From: Candidatus Falkowiibacteriota bacterium
Lineage (GTDB): Bacteria; Patescibacteriota; Patescibacteriia; Patescibacteriales; UBA12075
Length of the DNA: 10,848 bases
NCBI GenBank assembly: GCA_003647675.1
Contig: QMNH01000018.1
Span: 1 to 10,848, forward strand
Direction: 5' to 3'
Part shown: positions 7,314 to 10,848 of the stretch, in pieces
Layout: every line of letters starts with the position of its first letter
How positions within the stretch are numbered: the stretch's first letter is position 1
Translations under genes and position numbers: made by a program
Notes under the pieces: model-generated
The model's database searches: none
The model's input: only the letters and a program-made list of their open reading frames with translations
Told to the model about the DNA's origin: nothing

Positions 7314-7490
7314 TATATAGACGCTTAGAATCGATTCTCGCTCGTCATACGAGCAAATCCCGATAACCCTTGATAGACGCTCAAAAACAGCTATCGAATC
7401 GGGAAAATCTGTAAAACGAGATTCTCTAACAGCTAAAATAAAGAATCTTAAAAAAACTTCGACCATAAGCTCTTGTTATATAGACGCTTA
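7314..7490 (+). repeat. Three direct copies of ATAGACGCT(T/C)A
   Basis: Copies end at 7327, 7383 and 7490. The first and third share the 14-mer TATATAGACGCTTA (7314-7327 and 7477-7490); the middle copy is ATAGACGCTCA (7373-7383). All have the same orientation, with GACGCT starts at 7320, 7376 and 7483. The second and third overlap hairpins with 14-base loops. No copy was noticed elsewhere in the window. Confidence 0.7.
7358..7404 (+). other. Two-tier hairpin containing the middle GACGCT element
   Basis: The outer stem TCCCGAT (7358-7364) pairs with ATCGGGA (7398-7404). The inner stem TTGATAG (7370-7376) pairs with CTATCGA (7391-7397, one G-U). The two stack with only a five-base bulge on the 5' side and a 14-base loop. 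Just upstream, GCTCGT and ACGAGC (7340-7354) form a separate 6-bp hairpin. Confidence 0.55.
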
Positions 7491-7498
7491 AAAATAAC
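7419..7498. other. Two further hairpins
   Basis: AGATTCT (7419-7425) pairs with AGAATCT (7442-7448) across a 16-base loop. GTTAT (7475-7479) pairs with ATAAC (7494-7498) across a 14-base loop that holds the third GACGCT element. Each stem is short on its own; their value lies in the local clustering. Confidence 0.35.
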
Positions 7499-7521
7499 TT
7501 GGAATTTATCTTATTTTATGC

Positions 7522-7550
7522 TTGCAGAGATAGCGTAAAAAGACGATAAT
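7522..7550 (+). promoter_or_regulatory. Weak promoter-like pair
   Basis: TTGCAG (7522-7527) and GATAAT (7545-7550) are separated by 17 bases. The -10 matches five of six consensus positions and the -35 only three. The pair overlaps a hairpin (TTTTATGC 7514-7521 with GCGTAAAA 7533-7540). It would transcribe towards the small-gene module. Confidence 0.25.
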
Positions 7551-7822
7551 ACAGTTGTTCTTTGAATTATGAATTTGGGCGAGCGACTTTGATTTGCTTC
7601 TTGTTTTTCGAACACTTCTGTTTTTCCGCTTCTTTGTTTGACCCGCCGAGGCTTTTTACAAGTTAATATGAGAGGGACGTTTTTTTGTTAGTTCCTGAAA
7701 TTGAGGGTTGACCATTCTTTGTAGATGGCAACAAGGCAATTGAGCCTAAACCGAAGCGACGAGAGTCGTAGCCGAAAAGTTTGTTCGCTATCGAGCGGCA
7801 AAAAAGTTGGAGTTAGTGTCGC

Positions 7823-7869
7823 ATTCCGAAGGGCGTATCGTTCGTTCAATAATTCGCTTGAATCGGAAT
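7823..7869 (+). other. Nested inverted repeats
   Basis: ATTCCGA (7823-7829) pairs with TCGGAAT (7863-7869). Inside, TTCAA (7845-7849) pairs with TTGAA (7858-7862), directly adjacent to the outer 3' arm. Upstream, CGAC-GAGA-GTCG (7757-7768) is a 4-bp hairpin with a GNRA-type tetraloop. Confidence 0.4.
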
Positions 7870-7890
7870 TGAAAACAAAAACTTCTTAGC

Positions 7891-7920
7891 CTGTCAAAAA
7901 TAGCTACGCGAATCGATAAT
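7891..7920 (+). promoter_or_regulatory. Weak promoter-like pair upstream of the small-gene module
   Basis: CTGTCA (7891-7896) and GATAAT (7915-7920) are 18 bases apart. It is the nearest plausible promoter for the genes starting at 8041. A hairpin (AATACC 7979-7984 with GGTATT 7992-7997) would lie in the 5' leader. Support is limited to these hexamers. Confidence 0.22.
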
Positions 7921-8040
7921 GGAAAAAAACTAATTTAGCAACCGCACAAGTCGAGACAGTTTGGACTTTTCTCGGAGCAATACCGGGGTGCGGTATTACG
8001 GGGGCAAAGTTAATCGCAAATCTTATCGAAGGGAAACATT

Positions 8041-8169
8041 ATGAAGTGGAACGAGACTTACGAAGCGTTGGAAAACGCGTTGGGTCGCAAACCGTATTGG
8101 AGCGAAGTTGCGGCGGAAATGTTAAACAAGAAAATCGCTGAACTTGGGAGCGTTGTTCAGCCAGCTTAA
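8041..8169 (+). CDS. Small protein of unknown function, 42 residues
   Basis: The reading is MKWNETYEALENALGRKPYW, continuing for 22 residues to a PA end. The start is supported by GAAGGGAAA (8028-8036) four bases before ATG, the same leader as the other genes in this module. The peptide is predicted helical, soluble and mildly acidic, without cysteines or a membrane segment. I do not recognise a family. Placement right after the long intergenic region and before the DUF2958 gene (18 bases away) suggests it is first in a short operon. Confidence 0.6.
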   Translation: MKWNETYEALENALGRKPYWSEVAAEMLNKKIAELGSVVQPA

Positions 8170-8187
8170 TTGTGAAGGGAAAACATT

Positions 8188-8502
8188 ATGAAACTATTAA
8201 CACAGAAAAACAAAAAAGATTTGCCCGCACTTTACAGTCAAGACGGCAAGGGTTACGACGCGATTGCAGTCGTTAAGTTTTTCGCGCCGTGGTCAAGCTG
8301 GACTTGGTACGCGACAGAGTTCGACGGCGAGGACACGTTCTTTGGTCTTGTCGATAGACACGACCGCGAACTTGGATATTTCAGCTTGAAGGAACTTGAG
8401 TCTGTTCGCGGGTCGTTTGGATTAAAGATTGAACGAGATTTGTACTGGACACCGAAGCCGCTAAAAGAAATCAAGTCAATTGGATTTGTCGCGGCGAGTT
8501 AG
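8188..8502 (+). CDS. DUF2958 family protein
   Basis: A 104-residue protein that fits DUF2958 over its full length: KKDLPALYSQDGK near the N-terminus, VVKFFAPWSSWTWYATEFDG (residues about 28-48), EDTFFGLVDRHDRELGYFSL, then ELESVRGSFGLKIERDLYW. Family members are small soluble proteins of plasmids, phages and integrative elements; their molecular role is not established to my knowledge. The start is fixed by GAAGGGAAAA (8174-8183) with a four-base spacer. Length is typical, so the TAG stop appears genuine. The stop codon lies inside a long inverted repeat (8499-8546). Confidence 0.9.
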   Translation: MKLLTQKNKKDLPALYSQDGKGYDAIAVVKFFAPWSSWTWYATEFDGEDTFFGLVDRHDRELGYFSLKELESVRGSFGLKIERDLYWTPKPLKEIKSIGFVAAS

Positions 8503-8546
8503 CTTTCAGAGAAGGGCGAGTTGCGTCGCCCGACTCTAACAGCTAA
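8499..8546 (+). terminator. Long imperfect hairpin over the DUF2958 stop; possible terminator
   Basis: Three matched segments nest symmetrically: TTAGCT/AGCTAA, AGAG/CTCT and GGGCGA/TCGCCC, separated by small 3x3 and 2x2 internal loops, with a six-base apical loop (GTTGCG). It is followed by TCTATTCTTT rather than a clean T run. It could terminate or attenuate transcription, or protect the upstream mRNA end. Confidence 0.5.
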
Positions 8547-8574
8547 TCTATTCTTTAATTGAAGGGAAAACGAA

Positions 8575-8760
8575 ATGGACAGAGCAGAGTTTTTGGAGTT
8601 AATCGAAGGGATTTTGTATCAAGAGGGACATCAATCGAAGCAAGGTCGTATAATCAAGGCAAGCGTTCGAGCGCAACGACAAGACATAAACGTTATTGCA
8701 AAGGCACTTGGAATCGAGAAGTTGATTTACGAAGAAACTGAAAAACTCGGTTACGGTTAA
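8575..8760 (+). CDS. Small helical protein of unknown function, 61 residues
   Basis: The start ATG 8575 follows GAAGGGAAAA (8561-8570) and a four-base spacer, which selects this frame over an overlapping ORF at 8559. The protein (MDRAEFLELIEGILYQEG...) is charged, mostly helical and soluble. Its second half (RIIKASVRAQRQDINVIAKA) contains a possible helix-turn-helix-like stretch, too weak to claim DNA binding. I recognise no family. Confidence 0.6.
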   Translation: MDRAEFLELIEGILYQEGHQSKQGRIIKASVRAQRQDINVIAKALGIEKLIYEETEKLGYG

Positions 8761-8841
8761 TCGAAATTAAGCCGACCCGTACAATGGCTTTCGTCGCGTC
8801 TCATAATAGCGCAGAATAATTACGGGCTAATGTTTTCCGTT

Positions 8842-8875
8842 GACGGGACGACCTAAATTCTCCGGTCGTCTCGTC
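8842..8875 (+). other. Strong 12-bp hairpin directly upstream of a tRNA-like element
   Basis: GACGGGACGACC (8842-8853) pairs with GGTCGTCTCGTC (8864-8875), with a single G-U and a ten-base loop; one more wobble can extend it. No T run follows, and the tRNA-like element begins six bases later. A weaker outer pairing, CCCGTA (8776-8781) with TACGGG (8821-8826), lies upstream. It may be a processing signal or a leader structure. Confidence 0.6.
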
Positions 8876-8881
8876 GATTAT

Positions 8882-8950
8882 AGTGGGTTCGAATAACTGG
8901 ATAATTCACGAGTTGGCCACGAAATGCGGGTTCGAGTCCCGCACCCACTT
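8882..8950 (+). tRNA. tRNA-like element with abnormal anticodon arm
   Basis: Acceptor AGTGGGT (8882-8888) pairs fully with ACCCACT (8943-8949). The D-arm is GAAT/ATTC (8891-8894, 8904-8907) with a GG-containing loop. The T-arm is GCGGG-TTCGAGT-CCCGC (8926-8942). The anticodon region 8908-8925 is about four bases too short and forms no 5-bp stem. The only U33 choices (8913 or 8914) give TGG or GGC, each with a pyrimidine at position 37, which is not normal. No CCA is encoded. It may be a decayed phage tRNA, a tRNA mimic, or an attachment-site remnant. Confidence 0.5.
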
Positions 8951-8960
8951 TTACAGAGGG

Positions 8961-8976
8961 CTTGCAATCGTGCAAG
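8961..8976 (+). terminator. Short hairpin after the tRNA-like element
   Basis: CTTGCA (8961-8966) pairs with TGCAAG (8971-8976) around a four-base loop. A run of five T begins six bases later (8983-8987). It could be a weak terminator or processing site between the tRNA-like element and the DUF932 gene. Confidence 0.3.
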
Positions 8977-9014
8977 TCGAAGTTTTTATTGTTTCACAGA
9001 AAAGGAATAGCATT

Positions 9015-10013
9015 ATGTCGCACGAATTGGAAATGAACGAGAGAGGCGAGGCAAAGATGTTCTACGCCGGACAGACACCGTGGCACGGACTTGGCACGGC
9101 AGTTGAAACAGAGATTACCGCAGGGGCGGCAATCCGAATGGCACAGCTTGATTGGATTGCAGAGAAACAGAAAATTATGACTGTCGGCGGTTCGCCTGTT
9201 GACACGCACCGAGCAGTCGTTCGAAAAGAGGACGGACGTTTACTTGGCGTTGTCGGTCAAAACTACGAAGTGATTCAGAACGTCGAAGCGTTCGACTTTA
9301 TGGACGCGCTCGTTGGCGAGGGGCTGGCAATGTATCACACAGCGGGTTCGCTGTACGATGGCAAGAGAATTTTTATCTGTTGCAAAATGCCGTCGCATAT
9401 CGAAGTCGGCCCGGACAAAATCGACAAGTATTTGGTTCTCGCGACCGCACACGACGGGTCGCTTGCAGTATCGGTTAAGTGGACTCCGATTCGCGTAGTC
9501 TGCAACAATACTTTGTCGGCGGCGTTCAGTATGTACGGCAACAAGAAGCCGCAGGATTGCGTCTCGATTCGGCACACCAAGAATTACAAAGAGCGTATCA
9601 GCGAGGCTCGCGAAGTTTTGGGCTTGACCGAACTTTATTACGAACGTCTCGAAGCGACTTGCCAGAAGCTTTTCGAAACGCCGATGATAACGACGGAGTT
9701 CAAAGCTTTCGCAAAGGAACTTTTGCCTGACAACAAAAAGGACAAAGAGACGAGCAAGCTTATCGCCGCGCCCGTTACTGTCAACAAGCGTAACGAAATG
9801 CTCGAACTGTTCAAGAATGGAACGGGCATAAAAGGGACGGCAGTTGCGAACACCCGTTGGGCGGCGTACAATGCCGTTACCGAATACGCAGACCACAAGG
9901 GAACGGTTCGTGTCGCTGATACCAGCGATTACGGTAACGCTCGTATGAAGTCGATTGTGTGGGGCAGTGGAAGCACGCTCAAGAAAAAAGCTTTGGCTTT
10001 ACTGTCGAACTAA
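9015..10013 (+). CDS. DUF932 phage/plasmid-like protein
   Basis: A 332-residue protein matching the DUF932 / phage-plasmid-like (TIGR03299 type) family. It begins MSHELEMNERGEAKMFYAGQ, then TPWHGLGTAVE, the family's hallmark start. Other familiar segments are VGQNYEVIQNVEAFDFMDAL (near residues 80-95), KRIFICCKMP, LATAHDGSLAVSVKWTPIRV, VCNNTL (near 170) and a C-terminal NTRWAAYNAVTEYADH. Members are common on phages and plasmids; the function remains uncertain. ATG 9015 is chosen over a GTG at 8883, which lies inside the tRNA-like element, because AAAGGA (9001-9006) precedes it by eight bases and conserved sequence begins here. Codon use appears richer in G/C than in the left module, by eye only. 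Confidence 0.93.
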   Translation: MSHELEMNERGEAKMFYAGQTPWHGLGTAVETEITAGAAIRMAQLDWIAEKQKIMTVGGSPVDTHRAVVRKEDGRLLGVVGQNYEVIQNVEAFDFMDALVGEGLAMYHTAGSLYDGKRIFICCKMPSHIEVGPDKIDKYLVLATAHDGSLAVSVKWTPIRVVCNNTLSAAFSMYGNKKPQDCVSIRHTKNYKERISEAREVLGLTELYYERLEATCQKLFETPMITTEFKAFAKELLPDNKKDKETSKLIAAPVTVNKRNEMLELFKNGTGIKGTAVANTRWAAYNAVTEYADHKGTVRVADTSDYGNARMKSIVWGSGSTLKKKALALLSN

Positions 10014-10048
10014 TCACGGACGGCGAGTGATTGAATAACGGAGTAGAT

Positions 10049-10176
10049 GCGGGACGGTGGCGGTTAGGTTTGCGCTTAACGACGCTCGGCAGGAAAGATG
10101 GGGTCAAGTTCCTTGTTGCAACGCAAATTGCAATAAGAAAAACGTCTCTGCGTGCCTGTAACCGTCCCGCTTTTTT
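10049..10176 (+). ncRNA. Candidate structured small RNA with terminator end
   Basis: A perfect 10-bp closing stem, GCGGGACGGT (10049-10058) with ACCGTCCCGC (10161-10170), is followed at once by T6 (10171-10176). Inside are GTTAGG/CTTAAC (10063-10068 and 10075-10080, one G-U), AGGAA/TTCCT (10091-10095 and 10109-10113) and TTGCAA/TTGCAA (10116-10121 and 10128-10133). The space between DUF932 and the next gene holds no ORF with a good start. The size and closing helix recall many small structured RNAs, but it matches no family I know. No convincing promoter was seen, so it may be cut from a longer transcript. It may also be only a terminator with a large loop. Confidence 0.55.
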
Positions 10177-10193
10177 AATCGAAGGGAAAAGTT

Positions 10194-10352
10194 ATGAAGT
10201 TCTATGTTCAGATAAAACGATTCAGCGACAGCGGAATTGAAAAGGAACTTGGGCCGTTCAGCGAGCGACGCGCAGATAAGGTCGACGACGGCGTTAATAT
10301 CAATCTTAATCACGACGAGTATTTTACACAAATCGTCAAGAAACAATCTTGA
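10194..10352 (+). CDS. Small conserved-looking phage protein, 52 residues
   Basis: The protein begins MKFYVQIKRFSDSGIEK and ends with NINLNHDEYFTQIVKKQS. The pattern of a beta-strand start, LGPFSERRADK, and INLNHDEYFTQIV recalls short uncharacterised phage proteins; the resemblance is from memory. ATG 10194 is three bases after GAAGGGAAAA (10181-10190). Its TGA stop forms part of the next leader (TGAAGGGAAAA), so the two genes are closely coupled. There are no cysteines or membrane segments. Function unknown. Confidence 0.7.
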   Translation: MKFYVQIKRFSDSGIEKELGPFSERRADKVDDGVNINLNHDEYFTQIVKKQS

Positions 10353-10364
10353 AGGGAAAATATT

Positions 10365-10595
10365 ATGACACAGAAAACTTTCAAACTACCGACGCACCCG
10401 ACGCGGGGCAAACAGCAAATCGTTATCGAGAAAAGTACGAGTTCGGTTTGGTATCTTGTAGTTACAGCAGAAAAGGCAATTCCATTGTCAGCTTTGAAAA
10501 AGATACCGACAGCGGCGGACGTTCTCGAAGCATTGCAAAATCAATGCGGCACGGACGGGTTAATGGACTTTATGTCGCAAGGATATTCGAAATGA
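10365..10595 (+). CDS. Small protein of unknown function, 76 residues
   Basis: ATG 10365 follows GAAGGGAAAA (10351-10360) and a four-base spacer, selecting this frame over a longer overlapping one. The N-terminal half is basic and beta-rich (QQIVIEKSTSSVWYLVVTAE), and the C-terminal half is helical (ADVLEALQNQCGTDGLMDFM). It overlaps the next ATG as ATGA. No family recognised. Confidence 0.65.
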   Translation: MTQKTFKLPTHPTRGKQQIVIEKSTSSVWYLVVTAEKAIPLSALKKIPTAADVLEALQNQCGTDGLMDFMSQGYSK

Positions 10596-10753
10596 AAGAC
10601 GAAAATCTTTGTCAAGTAAAATTCTGTCGATAGCGTTGGTTTATGCGTTGGTGCGGATTCAGAATTTGCCGAAAACATTGGGTCGCTGATTGCGACGATA
10701 AAAATAAATTCAGTCTTAAAGAAGCGGAGTTCGAAAACGAAAACGATTTTTAG
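10592..10753 (+). pseudogene. Cysteine-rich small ORF interrupted by an in-frame TAG
   Basis: ATG 10592 overlaps the preceding stop (ATGA) and opens MKDENLCQVKFCR, then TAG at 10631-10633; the same frame continues for 39 sense codons to a second TAG at 10751-10753. Counting through the first TAG, cysteines fall at 7, 12, 21, 26 and 34 with His29, so a CxxxxC pair lies on each side of the stop. The spacing and the otherwise gene-dense context suggest one 53-codon gene. A nonsense mutation, readthrough or a sequencing error would each explain it. An independent start at ATG 10643 (36 residues) lacks a ribosome binding site. The upstream 13-codon peptide could also act as a leader. Confidence 0.4.
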
Positions 10754-10775
10754 TTAATACAGAAGGGAAAGCATT

Positions 10776-10848
10776 ATGGCTATCTGGAAAGTGAGTCAAA
10801 AACAAATAGGGCAGTTAGCGGTAAACGTTGTAAAGCTTCAATGTCGCA
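10776..10848 (+). CDS. Start of a further gene, truncated by the window edge
   Basis: ATG 10776 is preceded by GAAGGGAAA (10762-10770) and a five-base spacer, the leader shared by this module. The visible 24 residues begin MAIWKVSQKQIGQLAVNVVK. The frame stays open to the end of the window. Too short for assignment. Confidence 0.65.
   Translation, partial: MAIWKVSQKQIGQLAVNVVKLQCR

Larger units (their letters stand above)
7180..8040. other. Long intergenic region rich in inverted repeats
   Basis: About 860 bases without a convincing gene between the late run and the small-gene module. Visible content: inverted repeats at 7205-7243, 7340-7354, 7358-7404, 7419-7448, 7475-7498, 7514-7540, 7757-7768, 7823-7869 and 7979-7997; a 12-bp palindrome AGAATCGATTCT at 7327-7338; three copies of ATAGACGCT(T/C)A; a pyrimidine-rich repeat tract at 7597-7640; and two weak promoter-like pairs. 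It may be a control region, one or more small RNAs, or a replication region. No tRNA or recognised riboswitch was seen. Confidence 0.6.

Noticed and set aside
7477..7482. TATATA in the repeats as promoter -10 boxes
   Set aside because: No acceptable -35 at 16-18 bases upstream of any of the copies.
7314..7490. GACGCT elements as a CRISPR array
   Set aside because: Only three copies of 11-14 bases with unequal spacing (56 and 107), and no cas genes.
7638..7669. Promoter made of TTGACC and TAATAT
   Set aside because: The spacer is 20 bases, too long for a normal sigma-70 promoter.
7725..7889. 54-codon ORF in the intergenic region, beginning MATRQLSLNRSDESRSRK
   Set aside because: It lacks the GAAGGGAAA leader or any good ribosome binding site, is biased to Ser/Arg/Lys, and overlaps nested inverted repeats. 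It remains possible but unsupported.
8883..9014. N-terminal extension of the DUF932 gene from GTG 8883
   Set aside because: It would start inside the tRNA-like element, and family-typical sequence begins at ATG 9015, which has its own ribosome binding site.
9240..9896. 218-codon open frame on the minus strand
   Set aside because: It lies entirely antisense to the DUF932 gene, is rich in Arg/Val as such shadows are, and has no recognisable domain.
10049..10170. Inverted repeats as the ends of a miniature transposable element
   Set aside because: No flanking target duplication is seen, and the T6 directly after the 3' arm is better explained by a terminated RNA.
589..10753. Genome-wide recoding of TAG as an amino acid
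   Set aside because: TAG ends the DUF2958 gene at the family's usual length and other stops are standard, so a single interrupted ORF is not evidence for recoding.

Overview
This window looks like part of a tailed-phage genome, or an integrated prophage; nothing here decides which, because no integrase, terminase, capsid or host housekeeping gene is visible. All recognised genes lie on the + strand. The host cannot be named from the sequence. A short lipoprotein with a lipobox hints at a didermic host. The cysteine-cluster protein, the small tail-module proteins and the propeller protein recall, from memory only, unnamed proteins in phages and prophages of environmental bacteria. The standard genetic code fits: TAA, TGA and TAG all end genes at plausible places.

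Left part (49-7138), tail and end-of-late module. A tail assembly chaperone pair (49-591, with a -1 frameshift extension to 839) precedes a TP901-type tape measure protein (820-3183). Three probable tail or tail-tip proteins follow (3198-4076, 4087-4500, 4500-6095). The last carries a PQQ/WD40-like beta-propeller and a carbohydrate-binding-like C-terminus, which suits receptor or glycan binding. Then come a cysteine-cluster protein (6095-6448), a small lipoprotein (6450-6710) and a DUF1353-like protein (6707-7138). Genes are packed tightly, several joined by TGATG or ATGA overlaps, and the run closes with an A-tract/T-tract terminator at 7141-7179.

Middle (7180-8040), about 860 bases with no convincing gene. 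It is rich in inverted repeats, holds three copies of an ATAGACGCT(T/C)A element, a pyrimidine-rich repeat tract and two weak promoter-like pairs. It may be a control region, a small-RNA locus or a replication region.

Right part (8041-10848), a module of small genes, nearly all started by an almost identical leader, GAAGGGAAAA followed by a few bases and ATG. It holds a DUF2958 protein (8188-8502), a DUF932 phage/plasmid-like protein (9015-10013), several short unknown proteins, and an apparent cysteine-rich ORF split by an in-frame TAG (10592-10753). Between the genes lie structured elements: a long hairpin over the DUF2958 stop, a 12-bp hairpin directly before a tRNA-like element with an abnormal anticodon arm, and a candidate RNA of about 125 nt (10049-10176) closed by a perfect 10-bp stem and a T6 run.

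The best candidates for something undescribed are the 10049-10176 RNA, the tRNA-like element with its upstream hairpin, the hairpin-rich 7.2-8.0 kb region, and the TAG-interrupted cysteine ORF. All family names are assigned by eye; no database search was run.
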